A DNA stretch of 64,000 bases from Coniochaeta sp. PMI_546 (lineage: Eukaryota > Ascomycota > Sordariomycetes > Coniochaetales > Coniochaetaceae), in the NCBI GenBank assembly GCA_021432605.1, contig MU271161.1:124001-188000 (forward strand), read 5' to 3'. This document shows positions 1 through 12,800 of the stretch, in pieces. Each line of letters opens with the position of its first letter. Within the stretch, counting starts at the first letter, position 1. Both the position numbers and the translations under genes were made by a program. The notes beneath the pieces were generated by a model. That model was given only the letters and a program-made list of their open reading frames with translations, was not told where the DNA came from and did no database searches.

Positions 1-3000
1 CTCGTACATTGAACTGGCTAAGCCTCGCGTCCCGCAATTGGACGAGTTCGGCATGCCCAAGAAGATGGATCTTTCCGACCCTTGGGAGTCGAGGCACGGT
101 ATTGCGTTGGCTTTCAAAGAGCTTGCCCCCTACCTTGGCAAGGCGCAGCTTGACATGTTCTTCGACTTCCTGATCGAGAACGGACCTTTGGGCGACCAGA
201 ACGTCACAGTTAGAGGTGAAATGCTGGAGGCCGCAAACACGGCCATCGCCATTCACGGAAAGGATCTCGTCGACAAGCTGATGAAGGTGTTCGAGCGAAC
301 TTTGGAGGGACCCGACAAGAATTCGGAGGCCGCAGATCGTGTCAACGAGGCTGTCATCATCATGTATGGTGCCTTGGCACGGCATCTAAAACCTGGGGAC
401 CCGAAGATCCCTGCCGTCATTGAAAGGTTACTTGAGACGCTCAGTACCCCCTCGGAGACAGTGCAGTACGCGATTGCAGAGTGTCTGCCGCCGCTTGTTC
501 AGACTTGCGGAGACAAATCTTCAAAGTATTTCGATCAGATTCTTAACACTCTCCTGACATCGAAGAAGTATGCCGTGCAACGCGGTGCGGCTTACGGTCT
601 CGCCGGTCTCGTGAAGGGCCGAGGCATCAACACCCTGAGGGAGTACCGCATCATGATTACACTCAGCAGCGCTCTCGAAAACAAAAAGGAAGTTAACCAG
701 CGAGAGGCCGCGCTCTTGGCTTATGAATTGATGTCTACCGTCCTCGGCAGACTCTTTGAGCCATACGTCATCCAGATCGTTCCGCAGTTGCTGACCGGCT
801 TCGGCGACGCCAATGCAAACGTTCGCGATGCCTCGCTCGCAGCTGCCCGAGCTTGCTTTGCGCGGCTCAGCTCATATGGCGTCAAACAGATCCTACCCAC
901 CTTGCTGGACGGACTTGACGAGGATCAATGGCGAAGCAAGAAGGGAGCGTGCGATCTCCTTGGCGCTATGGCTTATCTTGATCCTCAGCAGCTCTCGCAA
1001 AGCTTGCCCGATATTATCCCTCCTCTGACAGGCGTATTGAACGACAGCCATAAAGAGGTCCGCATGGCTGCAAACAAGAGTCTGAAGAGATTTGGCGAAG
1101 TCATCAACAACCCGGAGATCAAGAGCTTGGTCGACATACTCCTCAAGGCACTCAGTGACCCAACCAAATATACGGACGAGGCTTTGGATTCACTTATCAA
1201 AGTGCAGTTCGTCCATTATCTTGACGCTCCGTCACTGGCTCTTGTCAGCCGTATTTTACAAAGAGGCCTTGGCGACCGCTCCAACACGAAGCGTAAGGCG
1301 GCGCAGGTTATCGGCAGTCTTGCCCACCTTACAGAACGCAAGGATCTCATTGCTCACCTTCCTGTACTTGTGGCTGGCTTGAAGGTTGCTGTAGTTGACC
1401 CTGTCCCAACAACCCGTGCTACAGCATCGAGGGCCTTGGGCTCACTGGTCGAAAAGCTTGGAGAGGATGCTCTTCCCGACCTCATTCCGGGCCTAATGCA
1501 GACTCTCAAGTCAGACACGGGCGCCGGCGATCGCTTGGGCTCGGCCCAAGCACTCAGCGAGGTGCTTGCTGGCCTTGGTACAACAAGACTGGAAGAGACG
1601 CTTCCAACCATATTACAAAATGTTGAGTCCTCGAAGCCAGCTGTACGCGAAGGCTTCATGTCGCTCTTCATCTTCTTGCCCGTGTGCTTTGGCAATAGTT
1701 TTGCCAATTACCTGGGCAAGATCATTCCACCCATTCTGTCTGGTCTGGCCGACGATATCGAGTCCATTCGTGAGACTGCGCTGCGGGCTGGTCGCCTGCT
1801 TGTCAAGAACTTTGCTGTCAAGGCTGTCGACCTTCTGCTCCCGGAGCTCGAGCGCGGTCTGGCTGACGATAGCTACAGGATCCGTCTCAGCTCCGTTGAA
1901 CTGGTTGGAGATCTGTTGTTCAACCTTACTGGTATCCGCGCTAATGCCGAGCCTGGTGAGGAGGATGAAGAGGCCGTCAGAGAGGCTGGCGCATCTCTTC
2001 GCGAAGTACTTGGTGACGAGAAGCGCAACAAGATCTTGTCCGCCCTCTATGTGTGCCGTTGCGATACCGCACCTTCTGTTAGGTCCGCTGCTATCAATGT
2101 CTGGAAAGCACTCGTCTCGAGCCCCAGAACGCTCAAGGAGCTCGTTCCTACACTTACCCAGCTTATTATCCGTCGCCTGGGCAGCTCCAATATGGAGCAC
2201 AAGGTCATTGCCAGTAATGCTCTGGGCGAGTTGATCCGTAAAGCCGGCGATGGAGTGTTGTCGACCTTGCTGCCAACTTTGGAGGAGGGCTTACAAACTT
2301 CGACTGATGTGGACGCCAAGCAAGGCATCTGCCTCGCCTTGAAGGAGCTGATTTCGTCGGCATCACCGGAAGCACTGGAAGATCACGAGAAGACTCTCAT
2401 CTCTGTCGTCCGCACTGCCCTTACTGACTCTGACGAGGATGTTAGAGAGGCAGCTGCGGAGGCCTTCGACTCGTTGCAGCAGATCTTGGGCAAGCGTGCC
2501 GTCGATCAAGTTCTGCCGTTCTTACTTAACCTCCTACGCTCCGAGGAGGACGCGGACAACGCCCTTGCCGCGTTGTTGACTCTCTTGACAGAGACTACCC
2601 GTTCGAATATTATCCTACCGAACCTCATCCCTACCCTAATTGCGCCACCTATCACTGCATTCAATGCCAAGGCTCTCGCATCGCTGTCAAAGGTCGCCGG
2701 TGCGGCTATGAATCGTCGCCTCCCCAATATCATCAACTCGCTCATGGACAACATCAACAACTGCACAGACGACGCGCTGCGCGAGGATCTCGAGAACTCG
2801 TTCGACACCGTTATCTTGTCTATTGATGAGTATGACGGCTTGAACACGGTCATGAACGTGCTGCTCCAACTCATGAAGCATGAGGACCATCGCAAGAGGG
2901 CTGCTACAGCAAAACATCTGGCAAAGTTCTTCGCCTCTGCGGATGTGGACTACTCCCGATACAACCAGGACATCATCCGTTCTCTGCTGATCTCTTTCGA

Positions 3001-4579
3001 CGATCGCGACATGGACGTCGTCAAATCAGCTTGGAGTGCCCTGAGCGAGTTCACTAAGAAGCTCAAGAAGGAAGAGATGGAGGCATTGGTCCCATCTACG
3101 CGGCAAACTCTCCTTCAAGTGGGTGTCGCCGGACACAACCTCCCTGGATTTGAATTGCCAAAGGGTGTCAACGCTATCCTTCCAATCTTCCTGCAGGGTC
3201 TCATGAACGGCACTCCGGACCAGAGAGTGCAGGCTGCCTTGGCAATCTCGGACATCGTGGACCGGACAAGCGAGGCTTCATTGAAGCCGTTCGTAACCCA
3301 GATTACCGGGCCTCTCATTCGTGTCGTCTCTGAGCGGTCGACTGAGGTCAAGTCTGCCATCTTACTCACCCTCAACAACCTGTTGGAGAAGATGCCCGGC
3401 GCGCTGAAGCCTTTCTTGCCGCAACTACAGCGCACTTTTGCAAAGTCCCTGGCCGACACCTCGAGCGATATCCTCCGCAGCCGTGCGGCCAAGGCTCTTG
3501 GCACTCTGATCAAGTTTACGCCGCGTGTTGACCCCCTTATTGCGGAACTTGTCACGGGCTCCAAGACCAGTGATGCTGGTGTCCGGACTGCGATGCTCAA
3601 GGCTCTGTACGAGGTCATCAGCAAGGCCGGTGCCAATATGGGCGAGTCTTCTCGCAGCGCTGTGCTTGGTCTTATCGATGCCGAGGCGGATGACAATGAC
3701 GAGTCGATGACCATTACTTATGCTAAGCTCTTCGGTGCTCTCGTTAAGAACGTGTCCGGAGACGTGGCGGCAACATTGTTGAAGAACAGAGTGTTGACAA
3801 AGGATTTCAGCAACTCGAGCGTGCTAGCGCTGAACGCCGTGCTGCTCGAGAGCCCAAAGGCGCTCCTCGACTCGCCTCTCGTGGAGGAACTGCCCGAGCT
3901 GCTTTGCCAGGGCATTGGGAACAGAAACGTGAGTCTACCGAACCTAATATAACGTCCCACTATGCGGAAGGACATCTCACTAACAAAAACTAAACAGCCA
4001 TTCATTGCCGACAACTTCATCCTAGCAACCGGCAAGTACCTCCTCAGCGACACGCCGAAGTCCTTCGACAGCACCAAGCCGATCTTCAACGCACTGGCCT
4101 CTATCATTCCGCCAGGGGCACCGATAGACTCACGGCGATTAGCGCTCGTCCTCGTGCGCACTCTGTCTCGCGCTCACCCAGACATGGTGCGGCCACACCT
4201 GGGTCTTCTCGCACCGCCCGTATTCGCCTCTGTGCGCGACCCTGTCATCCCAGTCAAGCTGGCAGCGGAGGCAGCCTTCGTGGCGCTGTTCGCTGTAGCG
4301 GATGAGGAGTCCAAGGTATTCGACAAGTGGCTCGCTGCCCCCGGTGCGAATGGCAACGGTGGCAGTGGAGGTGCAGATCTCCCAGCGAACACGAAGAGGA
4401 GCATGGGAGATTACTTCAAGCGGGTTGGCTTGCGTTTGGGAGCGCAAGTCCGGGAGAGGAGAGAGGCTGAGGGTGGAAGTGGAGGCTTGGGCCTGGCGAA
4501 CGACGAGGTTGAGGATGAGAAGGAGATATGGAGCGTCGGCAAGATGGAGATGGGCGCTGATGTTTTTGGGAAGGAGTGA
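1..4579 (+). CDS. GCN1: GCN1, activator of the eIF2alpha kinase GCN2 (C-terminal part; 5' end outside window)
   Basis: The reading frame is open from the left edge (first full codon at base 2), so the gene starts upstream. Two exons are visible, 2-3928 and 3998-4579, joined by a 69-nt GT-AG intron (3929-3997); together they give about 1,500 residues of a protein that is about 2,670 residues in yeast. The whole stretch is tandem HEAT repeats. The elongation-factor-3-like segment lies around bases 800-1350 (LDEDQWRSKKGACDLLGAMA). The region that in yeast binds the RWD domain of GCN2 should follow, around DDSYRIRLSSVELVGDLLF. GCN1 sits on stalled or collided ribosomes with GCN20 and passes the uncharged-tRNA signal to GCN2. 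The last exon ends in a charged, Gly-rich tail. Identification is firm from sequence continuity; the domain limits are from family knowledge. Confidence 0.95.
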
Positions 4580-5329
4580 TCTCACGATAGGAAGCAGAAA
4601 ATGGCAGTTAAAGAAGTATTAGACGATAAATGCTACGTCGAGCCGTATCATTCCCCCTCTTTTACATATGCTTGCCAGACCGTCAAGACGAGGTTAACTA
4701 AGGTAGGAAGTCGTCCTTGCTTGTTGTCACTTTCACCCGCCTCAAAATCGTGACCGACACAGTTGTCCACGACATCAAGGTCTCGACACGTCGACCCTCG
4801 GTCCGTCCTACTGGGAACTCAGCATCATAACATGATTCTCAATTGAAACAGATTCGGACACCAAGGATCTTAATGCTATCATAGAATGCATGCAAACAGT
4901 CATTGTCCGACAGTTTTAAGACGTGGTGGTGATTTATATGCTTACCGAGTTTATTATACTATCCGGTTTAGCCTACTATACCATGTAGTACAGCACCTGT
5001 CTATCATAGTAGGTAGGTAGTATACTATGTCGGCCACCTGGAAAATGATTCATTGTGACGAAGAGAACTGTAATCTACATTAGCCACGTGATCAGTGGTA
5101 TTCTCGCCGATTGAGTCAGCCTTTTCAATTGAGCGGAGCCTTTGCCCTCGTCAGCCCTGGTCCAATCAATCTTGCTTAGGTGACCCCACCTTCCACCCAC
5201 AAACTTCGCTGGCCAAACTGCCATTCTGAAATTTCGTGAGCCGCCTTGAAACCTCGAACTTCCCCTCGCCGGAACCTCAATCCATCCCAAGACCACGGAT
5301 ACTGACCATCACAGGGAAAATCTTTCAAG
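4580..5329. other. Intergenic, GCN1 to RPL19
   Basis: No coding signal. It holds the GCN1 3' end and the RPL19 promoter. There is an AT-rich patch near 4900-5030 with a run of short GTAGGTAGGTAG-type repeats. The last 150 bases before the eL19 start are CT-rich, as usual for fungal ribosomal protein promoters. Confidence 0.6.
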
Positions 5330-6237
5330 ATGTGAGTTGCCAGAACCCTTCATTGCAAAAAGCACATCTATCTGCGAAGGATCCTCTCGATTCGAGGAGA
5401 TGGACCTCGAAGTTTAGGCCCATTTCAAAGCTGGCGATTTTCTCAGCAACACCAGCGAAGCCGTCATCGACTTTCTTGACCATCGAAAAACACCACTTCC
5501 CCATCACGAGACGAAGCGAAACAACCGCGTGAATCATCAAGTATGCTGACCGTTGTGTTCTACCGTCAAACAGGGTCAACCTCGTTACTCAGAAGCGCCT
5601 TGCCGCGTCGGTCCTCGGCTGCGGTGAGCGCAAGATTTGGCTCGATCCCAACGAGGTCAGCGAGATCAGCAATGCCAACTCCCGGCAGACGATCCGCAAG
5701 CTGGTCGCCGATGGCCTGATCATCCGCAAGCCCGTCACCATGCACTCCCGCTCCCGCGCACGCGAGCTTAACCTTGCCCGACGGATCGGACGGCACCGTG
5801 GCTTCGGTAAGCGCAAGGGTACCGCCGATGCCCGTATGCCCAGCCAGGTCCTGTGGATGCGCCGCCTCCGCGTCCTCCGCCGTTTACTCGTCAAGTACCG
5901 TGCCAGCGGAAAGATCGACAAGCACCTCTACCACGAACTCTACCACCTCGCCAAGGGTAACACCTTCAAGCACAAGCGCGCGCTTGTTGAGCACGTATGT
6001 TACACCCTGTTGCTGCAATGGCAAAGTACAAATATCTTCTGTGACAGCTAGAACTGACATATTTCCTCCCTGGAACAGATCCACCGTGCCAAGGCAGAGA
6101 AGGCTCGCGAGAGGCAGATCAAGGAGGAGATGGACGCCAAGCGTGCCCGCACCAAGGCCGCTCGGGAGAGGAAGCTGGAGAGGCAGGCGGCGAAGCGGAA
6201 CGCCCTGACCGGCGAGCTGGAGGAGGAGACCAAATAG
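5330..6237 (+). CDS. RPL19: 60S ribosomal protein eL19
   Basis: Three exons: 5330-5331 (only the bases AT of the start codon), 5574-5994 and 6079-6237, giving 193 residues (yeast eL19 has 189). The first intron (5332-5573, 242 nt, donor GTGAGT) splits the ATG itself, so the start becomes AT|G GTC AAC (MVNLVTQ). The second intron (5995-6078) follows the codons for VEH. The protein matches eL19 end to end: [20 protein letters not shown], the basic [20 protein letters not shown] stretch, [20 protein letters not shown], and a long basic helix at the C terminus rich in Arg, Lys and Glu. It is a structural protein of the large subunit that contributes to intersubunit bridges. The split start codon makes any unspliced message lose its normal start. 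Confidence 0.96.
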
Positions 6238-7523
6238 ACGACGAATTTCTCAATGGAATGATCTCTTCTACGCTGGGTTCTTCTAGGCTGGGAGACATGA
6301 ATTCAAGTACGGACACAAGGCGGCTTGCATTCGGAGTAATTGGTTGGGCTCTTTTCCTCCTCACATCGTTGGTACATACCTCTCGCAAATGGCATCTTTC
6401 TCACACACGCACACTCGTGGTGTTGCTGCCCTGTGAGAGCTATGTAGCTTGCTTACTGCTCGGCGCGGGCGGTAAGATGTTAGGCCTCTTTAGCATGTAT
6501 GGCATCGAAAACGGACTGTTTGACTGGCGTATGCCTGTGTCTCTGATTGCTTCGAGTGAGGTTCTTATTTTCAAAATATTGTACGATCAGGATCCAGCTA
6601 CTGCCGTCTTAATGAACGACAAGAGGCCCAGGTTGCGGAGGCATATATCTATGTTCAATTGTTCATAGTCTTGTGCCCATCTACGAGCTGCTGCATTGTT
6701 GGTGTTACTGGTGTTACGAAAGAGACCTGCCAGGTATTTGGCAATGCGTGCCAGACCAGAGTGCCAGACCAGAGAGTGCCAGACCAGAGACTCGCACTCA
6801 TGCATCACTTCAAAGTCCAAGATTTTGCTAGGTGCGAAGCTTGACACAGCTCTACGCTATCTGTAGATCTATCATTGTCCAGCGGAAATAATAACATCAT
6901 TGTCATCGTGGCTTCCAAGACACCGTTGAACTCGCAAAATACTCCCTCGAAAAAGCAAGTTTGGAGGTTTGAATTAAGAAGAGACAAAAGTAACGTAAAG
7001 ATCAACCAAGACTGAGTCAGAAGCTTCAAATTGTCCCTTCAAGGTGGTGAAGGTGCCAGGACATATCAGCAAGCTCCCACGCAAAGGAGGAAGGCACTTA
7101 TGTGAATAAAAGCGGTCTCATCATCCCCAGTTTAGTTGATACAGAAGAAAAAGAGAAGAGAAAAAGCAAATGGATCGAATGTCCAATGGCCTTAAAAAGG
7201 GCACAGAGAGAGGACCGACTGGTCCGTGCGTTGCGTTTCGCTCGTTCGCGGGGTTAGGAAGGTGGAACTTTCGGCTAAGGCCCGAGCTCGGTTGTAATGT
7301 GATGGTTCAATGACATCGACTGATGGAACCTCCAACAACAACGGGATTCCTTGACCTGACCGCATCTGACCTCGTGGAGCTGACGATCCTCCACGTTATG
7401 GTGTTGTAAGGAGGCAATTGGTATGTTAATTCTCTTTTCTGTGGCCCCCTTGGCCCTCTTGACTGACTGAGAGCTCTATTGCTAATTTGTTTGGCATAAA
7501 GATAGTCCTTTCCCCGCTCAGCC
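6238..7523. other. Intergenic, RPL19 to SHMT
   Basis: Nearly 1.3 kb with no convincing gene. One open frame at 6258-6668 has no recognisable domain and probably lies in the RPL19 3' UTR. A short tandem repeat lies at 6749-6790. The right half is the SHMT promoter. Confidence 0.55.
6749..6790. repeat. Short tandem repeat, unit GTGCCAGACCAGA
   Basis: Three near-identical copies of GTGCCAGACCAGA lie head to tail, the last two extended by GA. They sit in the spacer downstream of RPL19. No function is evident; replication slippage explains it. Confidence 0.8.
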
Positions 7524-9434
7524 ATGTCTGTCCGTCCAGTGATCCGCGGCACGTCGAGTGCTTGTGCCGCTTTGCGGACAGCAGCACCAAGAAGCTGGCT
7601 TCAGTTCAGACCTGTTGGCAGGAGCAGTAATGTCAGGAGAGGGGTGTCGACTAAGATCGCTGAGGGTCAACAAAGGGTAAGAAACTGGTTAACTGCCTTG
7701 ACAAATCTTCCCACAATCTATTCGACCTAGAGAGTCTCGAAGGCTAATCCGACCTCTTCTACAGTTACTAGCTGCCCATCTTCAAGATGCCGACCCAGCC
7801 ATGTATGAGATTATCGAGGCAGTAAGTGCACTGTTGGCTATCTATACGATCTGGCACAAGTTCGCCATGTATTATATATGTGCAAACACTAATCCGCTTG
7901 GCAACTGCAGGAGAAGAAGAGGCAAAAGCATTTTATCAACCTAATTCCATCCGAGAACTTCACATCTCAAGCTGTCCTCGATGCACTGGGCAGTCCTATG
8001 CAGAGTATGCATAACCCTGGTACAACACGATATCCCATGCGAAGCCCGGACTGACAACACTGGCAGACAAGTACTCCGAAGGCTATCCAGGGGCAAGGTA
8101 TTACGGAGGAAACGAGTTCATCGACGCATCTGAAAGACTTTGCATACAACGAGCACTAGAAACATTTAGTCTGGACGAGAAGCAATGGGGTGTCAACGTA
8201 CAGGGTCCGTCCAAGATCCGAATCCTTACTGTTTTTGTATCCACGACGGTACCGTTCACATGCTAACATACGCCTTTTCTCAGCTCTGTCTGGTGCCCCG
8301 GCCAACCTTTACGTCTACTCGGCGCTGATGGACACCCACGACCGGCTCATGGGTCTAGACCTCCCTCATGGCGGCCATCTGTCGCACGGATATCAAACCC
8401 CCACAAAGAAGATATCCTTCATTTCCAAATACTTTGAGACTCTGCCGTATCGTCTCGACGAGTCGACTGGCTATATTGACTACGACAAGCTCGAAGACAT
8501 GGCTTCGACATACCGCCCCAAGATCATCGTCGCCGGCGCAAGTGCCTACAGCCGCACGATCGACTATCCCCGTCTACGAGCTATCTGTGACAAGATCAAT
8601 GCATATCTCATGGCCGATATTGCCCACATCAGCGGCATGGTCGCTGCAAAAGTCGTCCCCGGCCCGTTCGGCTATGCCGATATCGTGACCACAACCTCTC
8701 ACAAGTCCCTTCGTGGACCTCGAGGAGCCATGATCTTCTTCCGCCGCGGCGTGCGTCGCACCAACCCCAAGACCAAGGTCGACGAGATGTACAACCTCGA
8801 AACACCCATCAACCAGAGCGTCTTCCCCGGCCACCAGGGCGGGCCCCACAACCACACCATCGCCGCCCTCTCAGTCGCTCTCAAGCAAGCCCAGACGCCC
8901 GAGTTCCGCGCCTACCAAGAACAAGTCCTCTCCAACGCGCAAGCCCTAGCGCGCCGTCTCGCCGAGCCCAAGGGCAAAGGCGGGCTAGGCTACACGCTCG
9001 TATCAGGCGGCACAGACAACCACCTCGTCCTTGCCGACCTGAAGCCGCAGGGCATCGACGGCAGCCGTGTGGAGCGCGTGCTCGAGCTCGTCGGCGTGGC
9101 CGCCAACAAGAACACGGTCCCCGGCGACCGTTCCGCTCTCGTGCCCGGCGGTCTGCGCATGGGCACGCCCGCCATGACCACGCGCGGGTTCGGGGAGGAG
9201 GACTTCAAGCGCGTAGCCGACATTGTCGATCGGGCGGTCACGATCGCCGTCCGGATCGACAAGGCGGCCCGGAAGCAGGCCGAGGAGAAGGGGGATTCCA
9301 AGACGGCCGGGAGGTTAAGGACGTTTTTGGAGTTTCTGGGTGATGGCAACACGGATACGGAGATTGTGCAGCTCCGCAGCGAGGTCTCGGACTGGGTTGG
9401 GACGTATCCTTTGCCTTGGGACGCGAAGCCCTGA
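7524..9434 (+). CDS. Serine hydroxymethyltransferase, probably mitochondrial
   Basis: Five exons (7524-7676, 7765-7821, 7911-8004, 8067-8204, 8284-9434) give 530 residues. All four introns are GT-AG and keep phase. The enzyme interconverts serine and glycine with tetrahydrofolate, using pyridoxal phosphate. Family motifs run in order: [34 protein letters not shown], the substrate/cofactor stretch [13 protein letters not shown], and the PLP lysine in [13 protein letters not shown] at about residue 288; [11 protein letters not shown] follows. The first 45 residues hold many Arg and Ser and no acidic residue ([25 protein letters not shown]), which fits a mitochondrial targeting peptide, so this is probably the organellar isozyme. 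A cytosolic paralogue would be expected elsewhere. An apparent in-frame Met at 8190 lies upstream of the exon 4 donor and is not the start. Confidence 0.95.
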
Positions 9435-9857
9435 GAGGATGAGTTAATGGCAAAATTGTATTGGAGCGGAATGAAAGCAGAAACGGCATCTTGTTCAACA
9501 CTTCCTGATATTTCTGTAACCTAGGTCATTAGGTGGTTTTGCTTTTCAACTACACGAGCAGGCGTCGCGGTCTTTATATTGCGTAAGGCCTGTAAATAGC
9601 TTTTCCATTCATCCTGTAGCCCAAGGTCTCTCCTCTGAACAGGTCCAATTCTGACTTTACGAGCCCGAACCAGCTCTGCATGGAGAAGATGTGACTAGCC
9701 AAAAGAGACAAGGCCAAATATACATCAGTGCCTTCTCTACCTTGGTTCATATCCAAATTGTAAATACATACACCAGCTTACTACGCTAGTGAATCGCAAG
9801 GAGACGTGCATGCACCCAGTAGTGATCCTGACACACATACCCAAAGTCACCATCGGC
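9435..9857. other. Convergent intergenic spacer
   Basis: Short spacer between the 3' ends of the SHMT gene (+) and the fusion gene (-). No gene or obvious element; it should hold both terminators. Confidence 0.6.
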
Positions 9858-12800
9858 TCATTCCGTCGGCGCCGCCGCCGATTCATCCCGCACCTCATCG
9901 CCACCAAGAACCTTAACTCCAGCCTTGCTGCTCTTCAACCGAGAGTAATACCCCACAAGATGCGTGCAGTGACGGTGGAGAACGCCCGGCTGCGTGACCA
10001 TGATATCATGCAGGACGGGCCACAGCGCAAAGTCCGCGATAGACGGCCGCTCGCCGCCCGCGATATACCCTTTCGCAGACGATTCAGCACCCGCCGCCGC
10101 CGCCGCTGCGTCGCGCGCATAGCCGTCCCACACGTCCATCTCCCTTCCTAGAGCCGTGAGACGGTCCCAGCTGGATGGACCGGCCCCAGTTACACTCGAG
10201 GAGCCGCCCTGATCTGCAAGCGACGCAAGGAACACCCGCCACTTGTCGAGCAACCCCAGCGCAGCCTGGAACCGCGTGAGTCGCCTCGCCAGCTCGTCCT
10301 GCGGGACAGGCGGTTCGTTCCTCTTGCTCCCGCTGTAGACGGCATCGAGGTAGAGCATGACAGCCATCTGGCCCCCGACGGTAGACTTGGCGGCATCATT
10401 GTCCACAAACTTGATGGACGCCTCGTTCCCCGTCCCTTCAGCCCCCGTACTCCCCTTGGCGTACGACACCCCAAACTCGGCAAGCATCATGGCCACCCTC
10501 ATATTGACCACCCTGTCCGCACTAGCGAACAGCCTCGGCGCAGCCTTGATGTTCAGCACGTCGAACCCCTCCCCGTAGAACCTCCCCCACTCAAAGTCCG
10601 AGGAATGGTTCTCCGCGCCGAAAGCCCGCAGCATAGCCACCGCCTCGGGCGTCTGCCCGTTGATGACGGGGCGCGCCGCGTCCTTTGATTTGGCCACCGC
10701 GCCCTGGCCCCAGATGCGAGATTGGGACTTGTCGAGGAAGGTGGCTATCCTCCGAAAGGTGAGGCTGATGCGCTGTCCGCCGTAGGCGAGCTCGGCCTCG
10801 CTCTTTTCGCGGTCGAGGCGCTTGTCCTGCCGAATCGCGTGCAGCCAGCGCATGTTGGTCGCTAGGCCCATGCGGCAGAGGGAGTTGTGGGGGAGGCTGG
10901 CGCGCTCGATACGGCGGGATAGGGTTGGTTCTGGTGAGGTCTCGCCTGTGGTTTCGTCTGGGCTGGGGGCAGCGTCGCCCGGGGATTGTAGAGGAGCCGT
11001 GGCCTTTCCGTGCTTCCGAGAGGGGTCCTTATCCAGCCTCTTGGTGCGGAAGACCATGGTCCTCTCGGCGCCGAGACTGACGTTGGCGATGAAGCTGTCG
11101 CGGGCGATGTCCAGGGTCTTGTCGCTGTGCTCACTGATGTAGTCGTTGCCGTCGCGGTAGAACTGGATCAGCACGTGGTTCAGGGGGTGGCCGACCTGTT
11201 TCTCGACTTCGGCCTTGATTTCCGCGACGGTAGGAGAGAATGGAAGTAAGGGCGGTGACTCGTCCGAGGGATGTCTGTACGCTGGCATGTTACCTTCGTC
11301 GTCGACTTCGCCTTGCACGGCGACCAGGCGTGGCACCTCGCCGCCTTGGTGCGACATGCGCTGCCATGCTACTTCGGACTGTAGACGCTCAAAGGCAGTA
11401 GCTGCGAGGGAGGGAGGGAGGAGGTTGCTGATGATGGTGGTGTCTCCCTCGCAAAGTGGTTTCGATGAGGTGGGATTGGCGGGTGTGCGGGATTGTTGCT
11501 CGTCTATTTTTAGTTTTGTTGATTCCTTGTTGTTCTCCGAGTCCGCCACTTCGCCGGTACTGGCGCCTGCGGTAGGCTCGTCATTTGGAGGTTTCCGCGA
11601 CCGCATCTTAGCTTTGGCAGCTGCGGACCTGGCGGCGGACCCGGCTGCTAGAGAGCTGTTGGCCGGAATCAAAACACGGGGCGGGCCTCTGGCCTTGTTG
11701 GTCCTCAAATAGGATAGCCTTCGAGCAATGTCAAGCTGTTCGCGCCTCTGTGAGTCATCAGAGTGAACACCACTAGGTGACGTTGGTTCGGCTGAAAGTT
11801 CGGGATCAACCTCCAAGGGCGCAGAATCGACATGTTGTATTTGATGACCTGGACTTGCTGTTGCGAGTGGCGAGGATTTCCTTGGCGGTGAGTGTATTTG
11901 CCTGCTCTCTACCACGGACTGAAGCGGTTGCTGCGCAGTCGGGCTGGGGTTCTGGCGGTTAGGTTGCGCATGGCTGCCTGATGACGCTGCTGGAGCTGAA
12001 GACGGTTCTCCACTTAGCGTCAACTTCTCAAAAGACGACGGCAAGGCGTTTGAAACGTCGCCCTCGTCTTCTGGTGACGGTTGACCTACTGCTGACTCCT
12101 TGCCCCTGTTCTGAGGAAGTCCGGCGGTCTCTATGCTTTGGGTTGGACTGGGGGCTGGCGCCTTTCGCTGACCTCTGCTCCGTCGAACCGCCTTTTCTTC
12201 GCTGCTCGGCCGTTCGGGTTTCAACTTTGCGATGACATCGCTTGAAGTCGTAACTTCGCACCCGGTCAACTGCATCAAGCGATGCACGGCGTTGGAATGA
12301 CGCATGTCGCTCCGATAACCACAGCAGTCATCTATGAGCGTGATATCGTATCCATGGCGGCCTGCATCCAGCGCCGTCGCATAGATACTGATATTCGTGA
12401 GCGCGCCACAGAGGTATATCTCGGTGACGAAACGCCCACGCAGTAGCTGCAGCAGTTGCTGACCAGCTGCAAAGGCACTGTAGTGAGTCTTGGTGAACGT
12501 GATGTCCCTGCCAGAGTCCACCGCTTGCTGAACCTCGTCCACAAGCTGAGCGCCGCCGCTGTCCGGCCGGACACACTTGGGCTTCTCACTGCCAGGAGGA
12601 TAACTCAAGAATGCCTCCTCGTCAGCTTCCATCACGGCCTCTTCGTGTCGACCTGATGTGGGCAGCCGTCCCCTTGACGATGTAGTACGTCTCGGAACGA
12701 CTGGGGCATCAGTGGTGATGATCTGATCTCCCCCATCTACTCCTCCCGAAAGTGGCCGGTGACCGTCATACTGGCTACGGATCCAGATGACGTCCCCGGC

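Noticed and set aside
8190-8283. In-frame Met at 8190 as the SHMT start
   Set aside because: It lies within exon 4 and reads into an intron; upstream exons supply the conserved N-terminal motifs and a targeting peptide.
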